A stretch of 40,917 bases of DNA. Origin: Calothrix sp. CSU_2_0. GTDB taxonomy: Bacteria > Cyanobacteriota > Cyanobacteriia > Cyanobacteriales > Nostocaceae. Each line of letters starts with the position of its first letter. Position 1 is the first letter of the stretch. Of this stretch, positions 1 to 7,933 are shown piece after piece. The notes below the pieces were generated by a model, which saw only the letters and a list, made by a program, of their open reading frames with translations, did not search any database and was not told the DNA's origin. The position numbers and the translations under genes were made by a program. The stretch is taken from the NCBI GenBank assembly GCA_012034595.1, contig JAAUPE010000054.1, forward strand, positions 1 through 40,917. The letters run 5' to 3'.

Positions 1-114
1 TTAGGAGTTAGGAATTAGGAGTTAGGAGTTAGGAATTAGGAGTTAGGAGTTAGGAGTTAGGAGTTAGGAGTTAGGAATTAGGAGTTAGGAATTAGGAGTT
101 AGGAGTGAGGAGTT
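1..114. repeat. Heptanucleotide tandem repeat array (STRR)
   Basis: About sixteen head-to-tail copies of a seven-base unit, TTAGGAG alternating with TTAGGAA and a few TGAGGAG variants. Short tandem repeats of seven bases are characteristic of heterocystous cyanobacteria. The array starts at the window edge, so its full length is unknown. Bases 115-273 after it hold no recognisable gene. Confidence 0.9.
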
Positions 115-273
115 AATTGGTTTTTTGAGAATAATTGAGAAGATGTTGTAGTTTGTAATTTTTTGTAATAAATCTCACTTCGTTTTTTGCACAGATTGCG
201 AACTGTAACAGTAATACTTAAATATGTGAAGCGATCGCGTTAGAGTGATAAATGTCGTATATCTTACAGTTGG

Positions 274-951
274 ATGACGCAAAACTCAAATTTATCTAGT
301 CACTTGATTCCATTATCTGCAAGGCAAAAGTTTGTGATTAAATTCACAGTACTTAGTGCTTTAGCAATCTTGATTGGTACTACAATCGGGAATATTTTAG
401 TTTCTATTTCCGGTGTTTTACCGACTTCGTATTCGATTACAACATTGAATTTTTCTCATCTAATTTTATTGAAATTAATTCAAGAAATACCTGTTGCTAT
501 TAGTTTGGGTTTTTTCCAATGGTGGGGAATTAAAGCTTACATTCCTAGTATTTACTGGATATTTGTAACAAGTTTTGGCTATATATTAGCAAATACATTC
601 CCTAATATTTGGTCTAATGTTGCGATTTATCAACTAGGACAAAATTTAATCAATATTGCAATTGGGTCTACTCTGATTACACCAATTTGCTATATAATTT
701 TTGGAATTGTACAGTCTATATTCCTGAGCAAATACGTCACTAAAGCATGGAAATGGATTGCAGTACCATTTATATGTTGGTTGAGTTTAGCTATTTGGTT
801 TACCCCTTTCAATATTCTTTTAGCAAGACTTCTAACTCCTCGCGAATATGGGAACTTTGCCCTTGCGATCGCATCTGTCAAATTAATTAGTTCTGCTCTA
901 GTGCTGGGAATTGTTCCCGCAGTTGCTCTCTGCTTGCTGCGAAAAAAATAA
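274..951 (+). CDS. Hypothetical multi-pass membrane protein
   Basis: A 225-residue protein that I do not recognise. It has about six hydrophobic segments (roughly residues 20-45, 62-84, 92-109, 125-151, 161-187 and 195-222) with short polar connections and an Arg-Lys-Lys end, so it is an integral membrane protein. No catalytic motif or transporter signature is visible. The ATG at 274 is the first in frame. No strong ribosome binding site precedes it, and a HIP1-type GCGATCGCG lies about 45 bases upstream. It stands alone on the plus strand between the repeat array and the next plus-strand gene. Function is unknown. Confidence 0.7.
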   Translation: MTQNSNLSSHLIPLSARQKFVIKFTVLSALAILIGTTIGNILVSISGVLPTSYSITTLNFSHLILLKLIQEIPVAISLGFFQWWGIKAYIPSIYWIFVTSFGYILANTFPNIWSNVAIYQLGQNLINIAIGSTLITPICYIIFGIVQSIFLSKYVTKAWKWIAVPFICWLSLAIWFTPFNILLARLLTPREYGNFALAIASVKLISSALVLGIVPAVALCLLRKK

Positions 952-1000
952 ACTCTACAATCTTTAGTAAGATAATTACATAGCTCGGTGTCTTCAATAT

Positions 1001-1885
1001 ATGTATGTGTATATGTTTATTTTCAATATATATTCCCATTATCAAGTGGTAAACCTAGACAATCAACAACTAATTGCTGATGCACAAGAAACAAGAATAC
1101 CCAATCTAAAACTAAATCCAAAAATAAATCCAAAACTAAATCCAAAACTAAATCCAAAACTAAATTTAAATCCAAAACTCAACCAGAACCGAAATAATAG
1201 CAGCATGTCGTCACGTCGGGAAATCACCGATGATTCGCAGTTGCATTCATTAAAGCGACAATTGTTTAATCAAATTAACCCAATTTGGAGCGATCGCACA
1301 AATTTAACACAAGACTTAGTTTATCGGGTTGCAGTGGCTACAAACGGTAACATTATCGCGTATCAACCAATAGACATAACAGCACGCAACCAATTAAAAA
1401 GAACACCATTTCCCAAATTTATCCGTCAACCATCTATAATTCCCGGTTCGATAAATCAAACATTTGCTAGTTTTCGTGTTGTTTTCCGCAAGTCAGGAGC
1501 TTTAGAAATAAGTCCTTGGTGGGGTTTTCGCAAAACACCCGATGTTGTAGGTGATAAAATTACCGAATCCAGGATTATAAATAGGTTGCAACGACAATTA
1601 ACAAAAAATTTGCGGCAATATTGGGATGGTAAAACTAGTTCCAAGCAAGACTTAAAATATCGTGTTGCAGTTAATAAAAGTGGCATTATTACCGACTACG
1701 AACCAATAAACCAAGTCGCTTACGATCATTTTCGAGAAACACCTCTACCATTTATGTACCAAGAACTTCACGGTTCTAATGTTGCAGCACCTAATGAAAA
1801 AGAACCATTAGCGCATTTTCGTGTTGTTTTTAAGCGAAATGGTTTATTAGAAATTACTCCCTGGAAATTATATTTGTTTAAATAA
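1001..1885 (+). CDS. Hypothetical protein with duplicated domain and Pro-Lys-Leu-Asn repeat
   Basis: The 294-residue reading frame has three parts. Residues 1-35 have no clear signal. Residues 36-62 form a low-complexity stretch of Pro-Lys-Leu-Asn repeats, encoded by a 12-base tandem repeat. The rest is two homologous units of about 95 residues (roughly 81-176 and 196-290), each running LKRQL or LQRQL, a Trp, YRVAV, a short loop, Y-x-P-I, FRVVF and ending EI-(S/T)-PW. The two copies show a tandem internal duplication. Family and function are not recognised. Start choice is weak: no ribosome binding site precedes 1001, and a Met at 1205 just before the first unit is an alternative. A hairpin followed by a T-tract at 1991-2021 could end its transcript. 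Confidence 0.65.
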   Translation: MYVYMFIFNIYSHYQVVNLDNQQLIADAQETRIPNLKLNPKINPKLNPKLNPKLNLNPKLNQNRNNSSMSSRREITDDSQLHSLKRQLFNQINPIWSDRTNLTQDLVYRVAVATNGNIIAYQPIDITARNQLKRTPFPKFIRQPSIIPGSINQTFASFRVVFRKSGALEISPWWGFRKTPDVVGDKITESRIINRLQRQLTKNLRQYWDGKTSSKQDLKYRVAVNKSGIITDYEPINQVAYDHFRETPLPFMYQELHGSNVAAPNEKEPLAHFRVVFKRNGLLEITPWKLYLFK

Positions 1886-1990
1886 TTCACAATTGGGAAT
1901 AATTAAAAAATCACGTTTCTCCCAGACATGAAAGCTTAATATTGACTAGAATACAATATAGAATTTCTCATTTGGATGAAATATAGTCAA

Positions 1991-2021
1991 GGGTGGGGAA
2001 ACCCCACCCCTACGTTTTTTT
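1991..2021 (+). terminator. GC-rich hairpin with T-tract
   Basis: GGGTGGGG (1991-1998) and CCCCACCC (2002-2009) form a perfect eight-base stem with an AAA loop, followed after CTACG by seven Ts. It fits an intrinsic terminator for the plus-strand gene ending at 1885. It is also one copy of a dispersed palindrome family; related copies are at 14291 and 37298. Confidence 0.6.
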
Positions 2022-2023
2022 GA

Positions 2024-2067
2024 TTAACTATTAACTATTAACTACTAACTACTAACTACTAACTATT
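2024..2067. repeat. Short heptamer array (AACTACT type)
   Basis: Tandem seven-base units of the AACTATT/AACTACT type run into the 3' end of the S66 peptidase gene. The last codons and the TAG stop of that gene (complement of 2052-2054) lie inside the array, so the repeat supplies its current C-terminus. Confidence 0.8.
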
Positions 2068-2948
2068 AATAAACCATTATTGCCATCCAATGTAGCCATT
2101 ACACCAACAGGTAAAGATGCATTACAACCATCGTGTCCAAAAGGTAATTCCGAGACAATAGGAATATTTAAATTACTTAAACGTTCGTGCAAAACTTCTT
2201 CACATGTAAAACTAGGAATATTTGTAGGTACTTCGCATTGACTAAATCTACCAACTGCAATACCTTTTACCTTAGCTAAAATACCACTCATTCGCCATTG
2301 CGTTAACATTCTATCGATGCGATATGGAGCTTCTCCCACATCTTCAATTGCCAAAATTACATTATCAAATTTAGGTTGGTAACTGGTACAAAGAAGATGA
2401 GTTGCAACCGTTAAATTAGCAGGTAATAAAACACCACTAACCACACCACTACCCCAACCATTACCTTTTAATTCACCAATCAAACGTCCTTCAACCCAAT
2501 CAAACAGCCTTTGAATTGACCATTCTGGTTCTGTTGCAATTGTAGTTAAAACTGGTGCATGAACTCCAGAAATTCCTACTTTATAAAGACTCCATAATAA
2601 AGCAGTGATGTCAGAGAATCCAATTAACCATTTTGGATTTTCTTGCATCCAACTCCAATCTTCCAAAATGCGGGTACTGCCAAAACCACCACGGGCAGAT
2701 AAAATACCTTTACATTCGGCATCTTCCCAGGCAAGCTTTAAGCGATCGCGTCTATCTTTATCTTTACCAGCTAGATATCCCCATCTGTCATCTATCTCTG
2801 GTATTACTTCTACACGATAACCGCGATCGCGCCAAATTTTGACACCACGTTCAAAAGGTTCTAATTCCCGTAGAGTACCACTTGGAGCAATTACTCGCAG
2901 TAAATCACCGGGTTTTAATGGTGGGGGAATAATTATTTTAGATTGCAT
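2052..2948 (-). CDS. LD-carboxypeptidase, peptidase family S66
   Basis: Predicted to cleave L,D-peptide bonds in murein tetrapeptides during peptidoglycan recycling; the family also includes the microcin-immunity protein MccF. At 298 residues it has the usual length. Visible family features are the N-terminal LKPGD and IAPSG segment (11-24), RGGFG (86-90), the nucleophile motif GFSD with Ser112, Glu202 in AIEDVGE, and His272 in FGHDG, which together make the Ser-Glu-His triad. No signal peptide is seen, so it is probably cytoplasmic. The glycosyltransferase gene ends 30 bases upstream on the same strand, so the two may be cotranscribed. The last residues (IVSS and stop) are encoded by a heptamer repeat array. 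Confidence 0.92.
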   Translation of the reverse strand: MQSKIIIPPPLKPGDLLRVIAPSGTLRELEPFERGVKIWRDRGYRVEVIPEIDDRWGYLAGKDKDRRDRLKLAWEDAECKGILSARGGFGSTRILEDWSWMQENPKWLIGFSDITALLWSLYKVGISGVHAPVLTTIATEPEWSIQRLFDWVEGRLIGELKGNGWGSGVVSGVLLPANLTVATHLLCTSYQPKFDNVILAIEDVGEAPYRIDRMLTQWRMSGILAKVKGIAVGRFSQCEVPTNIPSFTCEEVLHERLSNLNIPIVSELPFGHDGCNASLPVGVMATLDGNNGLLIVSS

Positions 2949-2978
2949 AAAATTAAAATTAACGAATGTATTGCGTCT

Positions 2979-4070
2979 CTAACGATGTAAAATAGTCTGG
3001 AACCAATTTTCAAGTCGTAAACCTAATGCGTTGAGAGAAAAATCAGTTTCCGCTTGTTGACGACATGCTTGACGGTTAATTGTGTCTAACTTTAAAACCG
3101 CGTCAATTAACCCTGTAACGCTATCCGGTTCCACTAAAAACCCGGTTTTCCCATCTTGAATAATTTCTGCGGGACCACCTCGACTGTAAGATATTACAGG
3201 AACACCGCAAGCTAAGGCTTCAATCGTAACATTTCCAAATGCCTCCACCCAACGGGGAGTCATTAATACAGCTTTACATTCCCGGACAACAGACTGCATT
3301 TTATCCGTTGATAAAAATCCCAAATATTCGATTGGAGCATTTGGATAATCATTACAAATTTTCTGCCAGTATTGTTCATCTTGAATTTTCCCCATTATTT
3401 TTAGGGGAATATTGGTTTTCACAGCAACCTCTACCGCATCTTCTACAGCTTTCTCCGGAGAAATCCGTCCTAACCATGCAAGTTGATTTTTAGGTTTGTC
3501 GCAAAACTCATACAGCGACAAATCAATACCGCTACTCAAGTAATACAAAGGTGATATCAAATTGGGAAAAGTAGCACCTTGAGAATGTGTATAAAAGCCT
3601 ATTGTGTGGGGAAATGCTTGTGAGACTTGGCAAATAATCTGGTCTAATGCATCGGAAAGTGAACCCATACTGACTAAATGCGCGATCGCGGTTTTGAAAA
3701 ATGGAGTTAGGTAAAAAGGCAACCAATCGTAAGCAAAATTTACAATTAAGTCATATTCACCTTGTACTTGTCTGGCATACTCCCACATATTTGCCAAAAC
3801 TGAGTTTACAGGCATTGTAATGGGGTCGTTGCGTTCTTGACTTTGGGCGATAATTTGTAAGTTACCAGGAATTTCGATGATTGGAAACTCATTGCACAGC
3901 GAACCACTCGGAGCGACTATTTGCAGTGTATGACCGCGCCGTAACATTTCTTTGGCAATATTATACAAACTTAACTCTACCCCACCACCAAGCCCAGTAC
4001 CAAGTCCTCCCACAGGAGTGGAAACAAATAGTAATTTTAATGCTGGCGATGATGATAAATTATTTTGCAT
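2979..4070 (-). CDS. Glycosyltransferase, GT4-like (glycosyltransferase family 1 fold)
   Basis: A GT-B-type retaining glycosyltransferase of 363 residues from the chosen start. The N-terminal domain has the glycine-rich loop LGTGLGGGVE, which fits acceptor or phosphate binding. The C-terminal domain has GRISPEK (about 201-207) and the EX7E motif (Glu276 and Glu284 in EAFGNVTIE) followed by ALACGVPV, the usual nucleotide-sugar site. The frame stays open up to 4148, but a start there would overlap the divergent gene at 4131; the ATG at 4068-4070 before QNNLSSSP is preferred. Donor and acceptor are unknown. Relatives often build exopolysaccharide or other glycans. The S66 peptidase gene follows after 30 bases. 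Confidence 0.88.
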   Translation of the reverse strand: MQNNLSSSPALKLLFVSTPVGGLGTGLGGGVELSLYNIAKEMLRRGHTLQIVAPSGSLCNEFPIIEIPGNLQIIAQSQERNDPITMPVNSVLANMWEYARQVQGEYDLIVNFAYDWLPFYLTPFFKTAIAHLVSMGSLSDALDQIICQVSQAFPHTIGFYTHSQGATFPNLISPLYYLSSGIDLSLYEFCDKPKNQLAWLGRISPEKAVEDAVEVAVKTNIPLKIMGKIQDEQYWQKICNDYPNAPIEYLGFLSTDKMQSVVRECKAVLMTPRWVEAFGNVTIEALACGVPVISYSRGGPAEIIQDGKTGFLVEPDSVTGLIDAVLKLDTINRQACRQQAETDFSLNALGLRLENWFQTILHR

Positions 4071-4130
4071 AAAAGTTTTTAACTGCGTACAACTTGGAAT
4101 AATGTTGACAGATACAGGAATTTTAATTTT

Positions 4131-4607
4131 ATGATGAAACGATTCCAAATCAGCTTATTGCTACTGCCATTTTTAGGAACTTTATTAGGAAGTTTTGTCT
4201 TCTCTGCCAACTCCCAAGCCGATTTGAAGGGAAATCTCAATGTTGAGATTGACGAATTGAGAAGTAATAGCGGAGAAGTTTGTGCAAACCTGTTTGCTAG
4301 TAGTAAAGGATTCCCCCAAGAAGAAAAACGCGCTATCCAAAAACAGTGCGTCAAAATTTCCGAAACACCACTTGTAATCAAGTTTGATAACTTGAAAGCG
4401 GGTAGTTATGCGCTGGTTGTAATGCACGATGAAAATAACGACAAATCTTTTAACCGTAATGACTTAGGAATGCCATTAGAAGGGTTTGGATTTTCGCAAA
4501 ACCCCGAAATAAGCGATCGCGCACCCAAGTTTAGTGAAACAGCTTTTTTCGTCGCAGGTCCAGCAACTGATATCAAAATCAAATTACAATATATGGCTTT
4601 ATTTTAA
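4131..4607 (+). CDS. Secreted DUF2141 domain protein
   Basis: A 158-residue protein with an N-terminal signal peptide (Lys-Arg, then a Leu-rich core, predicted cleavage near residue 28 in the SANSQA region). The mature part matches the DUF2141 pattern: a beta-rich domain with AGSYALVVMHDENND, then a Gly-x-Pro-x-Glu-Gly-x-Gly-Phe-Ser segment. Its Asp/Asn-rich stretch could bind a metal. Family function is unknown; the protein should act in the periplasm or outside the cell. It begins with two adjacent ATG codons (4131 and 4134). It is divergent from the glycosyltransferase gene, with 60 bases between the starts. Confidence 0.85.
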   Translation: MMKRFQISLLLLPFLGTLLGSFVFSANSQADLKGNLNVEIDELRSNSGEVCANLFASSKGFPQEEKRAIQKQCVKISETPLVIKFDNLKAGSYALVVMHDENNDKSFNRNDLGMPLEGFGFSQNPEISDRAPKFSETAFFVAGPATDIKIKLQYMALF

Positions 4608-4630
4608 GCGATTTTCAGCAATAGCAAATT

Positions 4631-4680
4631 TCTTCTCTACAATCCCCAATTCTCAATCCCCAATTCCCTATTCCCCATCA
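4631..4680. repeat. Degenerate CCCCAATT-type short repeats
   Basis: Imperfect repeats of CCCCAATTC and CCCCATC, a degenerate member of the seven- to eight-base repeat family found across the window. They lie immediately before the IS-derived remnant. Confidence 0.6.
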
Positions 4681-4685
4681 AATAA

Positions 4686-5014
4686 ACACGGGAGGATGAG
4701 AACCCCTACGATTTATCGAGGGGATGAAATCCGACTCGTAGCTTGCTTCCCGAAGGGTCGGGTTTTAACCCGTTGTTTAAACATTAGTTTTTTGGTAAAA
4801 TTTCACTCATGATGTTGGTGAAAAACCCATAACAAAAAAAACATCATGATTTAATTAAAAGTAGCCGCACAGCTAAGTAATTAGTCGAGGCGGGTAGGGC
4901 TGTATGAACCAGTTAAAGCCACTTTGTGGCAGAACAACGTTGCGGAGCTCGGATTTTATCCGGCGTAGCAACAACAATTCAGAATCCACGTTTTTCAAAG
5001 CGTGGAGAGTTCAA
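4686..5014 (+). mobile_element. Transposase-less IS200/IS605-type remnant (MITE-like)
   Basis: A gene-free block of about 330 bases with the design of an IS200/IS605 element lacking tnpA and tnpB. The left part has subterminal hairpins at 4703-4723 (CCCCT/AGGGG with an inner CGAT/ATCG) and 4759-4772 (CGGGTT/AACCCG), plus a perfect ten-base inverted repeat at 4807-4816 and 4840-4849. The right end has a hairpin (CCACG 4986-4990, CGTGG 5001-5005) followed by GAGAG and TTCAA, the arrangement I know from right ends of cyanobacterial IS605 elements. There are no terminal inverted repeats, as expected for this family. Exact ends and target site are not certain. It may be mobilised in trans by a transposase elsewhere. 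Confidence 0.55.
4862..5014 (+). ncRNA. Candidate orphan omega-RNA-like region
   Basis: In IS605-type elements the guide RNA of TnpB overlaps the 3' end of tnpB and runs through the right-end hairpin. This segment occupies that place, is GC-richer and more structured than its flanks (for example GCCAC-TTT-GTGGC near 4919-4931), and ends in the right-end hairpin and TTCAA. No tnpB is next to it. That it is transcribed is inference. Confidence 0.3.
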
Positions 5015-5023
5015 TTAATAAAA

Positions 5024-5731
5024 TTAGGGCAAACGGTTGTTTGCCCCTACGGTATTTTCATGTATTTGGGGGTAATTGCGTTCTAATACGATCGCGATCG
5101 CCGCAGGTAAGATTCTGTGTTCTTCTGTTTGTATGCGCGAATGCAGGGTTTCTAGGGTATCGTTGGGCAAAATTGGTACGGCAGCTTGCATGAGAATTTC
5201 ACCGCTATCAACTTCTAATGAAACTAAATGTACCGTACAACCAGCAATTTTTACCCCACTTGCTAAAGCTTGTTCGATTGCTCGTGAACCTTTAAAACTT
5301 GGTAATAAACTTGGATGAATGTTAATAATCCGATTGGGAAATGCATCAATTAGGACTTGTGTAACTATTCGCATCCATCCTGCCATCACCACAATTTCGA
5401 CATTGTATTGTTGTAAAGTCTTGACAATTGCTGTATCTAAATCTTCGCGTTGTGGATAATCGCGGTGATTCAATAAAACTGCTGGAATATTCCCATGCTC
5501 TGCCCGTTTTGCCACGTATGCATCGGGATTATTGTAGATTAAAACCTCAATTTTGGCATTGAGTTGTCGTCTTTGAATTGCTTGAGCAACTGCTTCAAAA
5601 TTACTACCACTTCCAGAAGCTAATATTCCTAATTTTGCTGGATTACCTCGACTTAATTCGTGACTGAGCAAATCCTTGTGAATCGGAGGACAAATCAAGC
5701 TTGAGGTCGAGTTAAAAGCAGCAGTTTCCAT
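5024..5731 (-). CDS. purN: Phosphoribosylglycinamide formyltransferase (GAR transformylase)
   Basis: Transfers a formyl group from 10-formyltetrahydrofolate to glycinamide ribonucleotide, the third step of purine synthesis, in the cytoplasm. The 235-residue frame shows LASGSGSN (38-44) for phosphate binding and INIHPSLLPSFKG with Asn137 and His139. Asp175 sits in the VDSGEIL segment at the same 36-residue spacing from the His as in E. coli PurN. The first 30 residues are an extension beyond the minimal enzyme. The final residues after QIHENTV are encoded by a palindromic repeat that also places the stop codon, so the native C-terminus has probably been replaced. The IS-like remnant ends ten bases beyond the stop. 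Confidence 0.93.
   Translation of the reverse strand: METAAFNSTSSLICPPIHKDLLSHELSRGNPAKLGILASGSGSNFEAVAQAIQRRQLNAKIEVLIYNNPDAYVAKRAEHGNIPAVLLNHRDYPQREDLDTAIVKTLQQYNVEIVVMAGWMRIVTQVLIDAFPNRIINIHPSLLPSFKGSRAIEQALASGVKIAGCTVHLVSLEVDSGEILMQAAVPILPNDTLETLHSRIQTEEHRILPAAIAIVLERNYPQIHENTVGANNRLP
5027..5046. repeat. GGGCAAAC/GTTTGCCC palindromic repeat
   Basis: A perfect eight-base stem, GGGCAAAC (5027-5034) and GTTTGCCC (5039-5046), with a GGTT loop, followed by CCTAC. The same stem with an AGCC loop recurs at 40043-40062. Here it lies inside the 3' end of purN, whose TAA stop is the complement of 5024-5026. Confidence 0.8.
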
Positions 5732-5919
5732 TGCGATCGCGAATATAGGGAAAATTGAAAGTAGAAAGGTTATCCAAACAATACTTAATACTTTATATTT
5801 AAATATTTAATTTCAAGAAGCTACATACATCAGAAATATGGGAGATGCAGTCAGATATCGCGCAAACTCTGCCAAGGGGATATTCCCGGAGGTTAAAATT
5901 GCGTCTTTAACATACATTT

Positions 5920-6474
5920 TTATTTGCGATCGCTTGGGTCGATAAATTTGATATTCTTTGGTGGAACTGTGGTTTGCGATATTCTGGCAAAGATGGGTGT
6001 ATCAGTGGAAAAATTATTTGGTCTGGATTGACCTGGATTTGCATTAATGATTTCTAAACGCATTCTACCATCGGCAGTCATCTCAAAAATTGTTTCGACT
6101 TTTTGACTTGGGTCTTTCGGGATAATATCTAACTGCATTGGTTTTGCTTCGGAATTAACTTTGTAATTCATCCCATATGCAACTTTTCCAGATTCTACCC
6201 ACATAAATAACTTTTCATCTGGAGTTAATATAAAATTTATTACTTGAGAATTCGCTAAATTTTTGGCTTGCCAATGTCCTATTAGTTGCTGCTTAATCAG
6301 ATTAGTTAGTTGAATTGGTGATGTGGTTTGAGATGGTTGTGGAGTTGGATTTGCTTTCACGATTCCTTGCTTAACCACTATAGTCACGACAAAAACTAAG
6401 CTAATCAAGACAGTTCTTACTTTTACATGGAAAGTCAACTGCGATCGATTCAACTTAAAATAGTTCTTATTCAT
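5920..6474 (-). CDS. Secreted or membrane-anchored hypothetical protein
   Basis: A 184-residue protein with a basic N-terminus, one hydrophobic segment (about 20-36), then a Pro/Gln/Thr-rich linker and a soluble domain with GHWQAKNL, FILTPDEKLFMW and a late Pro-rich tail. The GHW plus F-x-L-T-P-D-x-K-L-F pattern resembles a beta-rich module in some cyanobacterial type IV pilin-like proteins, but no pilin cleavage motif is visible here. It probably sits at the outer face of the plasma membrane. It lies between purN and a divergent ABC permease. A 17-base tandem duplication lies just upstream of its start. Function is unknown. Confidence 0.7.
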   Translation of the reverse strand: MNKNYFKLNRSQLTFHVKVRTVLISLVFVVTIVVKQGIVKANPTPQPSQTTSPIQLTNLIKQQLIGHWQAKNLANSQVINFILTPDEKLFMWVESGKVAYGMNYKVNSEAKPMQLDIIPKDPSQKVETIFEMTADGRMRLEIINANPGQSRPNNFSTDTPIFARISQTTVPPKNIKFIDPSDRK

Positions 6475-6475
6475 C

Positions 6476-6509
6476 GGTTATCCAAATTTAAAGGTTATCC
6501 AAATTTAAA
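6476..6509. repeat. 17-base tandem duplication
   Basis: Two perfect copies of GGTTATCCAAATTTAAA stand head to tail just upstream of the minus-strand gene ending at 5920, in the interval between two divergent genes. A shorter GGTTATCCAAA match is present near 5770. Confidence 0.85.
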
Positions 6510-6561
6510 ATAATCTCACAATTATTGAATATTTGTGAACAATTTGCCATTAGGAAAGTAA

Positions 6562-7470
6562 ATGGATACAAATCATACCACATTGAGACACCGTAACAAT
6601 CAAAGTCACATATTAGATAATGATACTCTGGCGGCTTGGATTTTTCTCTCACCAGCACTAATTTTATTAGGATTATTTATAGTTTTTCCCATCATTTACC
6701 TGTTTATTCTCAGTTTTACTGCTGGAAATTTTACATCAGCAGGTACTTATTGGGTTGGGTTAAAAAACTATGCAAGATTGATATTTAATCCTGATTTTTG
6801 GCAAGTAATTGGCAATACTTTTTACTTCACTATTTTTACTGTAATTCCTAGCTTGATTATTCCTTTGGGTTTAGCAGCACTACTAAATAAAAAGATGGCA
6901 ATGCGAGGTATTTTAAGAACAACTTACTTTCTACCTTCAATTGTTTCACTAGTTGCCGCAGGTTTGGGTTTTCGGTGGATATTTCAAACCGATGGACCAG
7001 TTAATGGATTTTTAAATATTTTAGGGATTGCACCAATACCTTGGTTGGGGGATACTTTTTGGGCAATGCCAGTATTAATTATTTTGAGTATTTGGAAGCA
7101 ACTAGGTTTTAATATGGTTGTTTTCTTAGCAGGTTTACAAACAATTCCACCGAGTCGTTATGAGGCAGCTGAACTTGATGGAGCGAACCCTTGGCAGCAA
7201 TTTTGGCATATTACTTTACCTGGGTTGCGTCCAACTTTAGTATTCGTAATTGTGACAACAATTATTTTTACTTTGCGAAGTTTTGAACAGGTTTATGTTA
7301 TGACTGGTGGTGGTCCTTTAAACTCAACAAATTTATTAGTTTTTTATATTTATCAAGAGGCATTTTCTCAATTTGATTTTGGTTATGCAGCAGCAGCAGC
7401 AACGGTACTTTTAGCTATTACTTTAATCCTAGTTTATTTACAGTTACGAACTTGGACTGAAGATAGTTAA
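6562..7470 (+). CDS. Sugar ABC transporter permease (MalF/UgpA type)
   Basis: An inner-membrane subunit of a carbohydrate-uptake ABC importer, 302 residues with six predicted membrane spans starting at about residue 25. The cytoplasmic EAA loop (about 201-220, EAAELDGANPWQQFWHITLP) that docks to the ATPase is well preserved. Importers of this type need a second permease, an ATPase and a binding protein. None is adjacent: the upstream gene is divergent and unrelated, and downstream is 460 bases without a convincing gene. It is therefore an orphan permease whose partners must lie elsewhere, as is common in cyanobacteria. The substrate cannot be told from sequence. Confidence 0.9.
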   Translation: MDTNHTTLRHRNNQSHILDNDTLAAWIFLSPALILLGLFIVFPIIYLFILSFTAGNFTSAGTYWVGLKNYARLIFNPDFWQVIGNTFYFTIFTVIPSLIIPLGLAALLNKKMAMRGILRTTYFLPSIVSLVAAGLGFRWIFQTDGPVNGFLNILGIAPIPWLGDTFWAMPVLIILSIWKQLGFNMVVFLAGLQTIPPSRYEAAELDGANPWQQFWHITLPGLRPTLVFVIVTTIIFTLRSFEQVYVMTGGGPLNSTNLLVFYIYQEAFSQFDFGYAAAAATVLLAITLILVYLQLRTWTEDS

Positions 7471-7933
7471 TTGCACAAATTAATTTTATTCGATATCATA
7501 TTTCTCTATTTCGCTGGCATAAGTATGTGTCTAATATACCCTTCTAAGAATATTCGGTATAGGCATAGCAGTGAAGTTAGAGCGATGCTCAACTGGATCG
7601 AGTTTCAGACAATGAATAATTTTTGTCGATGTATAGCATGTAAAAAAATCGGAAATGGTCAAGCTTTGATGACTCACATCACAACTAGATGACAAAGATA
7701 CTAATTTAATTAGCTCTAAAAAACGGTTTTCCGTATTTTTCTAATTTTGTTTACGAAACTTTTCTAAATTTTAATCTTAATTTTTCTTTTCTTTACCTAA
7801 TTAACCCGCAATATTACGCGATATCAGTGTAATCTCAAAATATAATTTCAAATCTAAATTCACCAATCAAGCTATTTCCACCATAAGTACTTCAATTAAG
7901 ACATTTTGCACCCTTAAGTCGTAGGTAAATGCT
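7471..7933. other. Intergenic region without a convincing gene
   Basis: A stretch of 463 AT-rich bases. One short frame from a TTG at 7471 overlaps nothing but has no ribosome binding site and no recognisable motif. No hairpin with a T-tract or tandem repeat stands out. Confidence 0.6.

Noticed and set aside
7471-7692. 73-residue frame after the ABC permease gene
   Set aside because: It starts with TTG right at the permease stop, has no ribosome binding site and no recognisable domain or membrane pattern; treated as chance.
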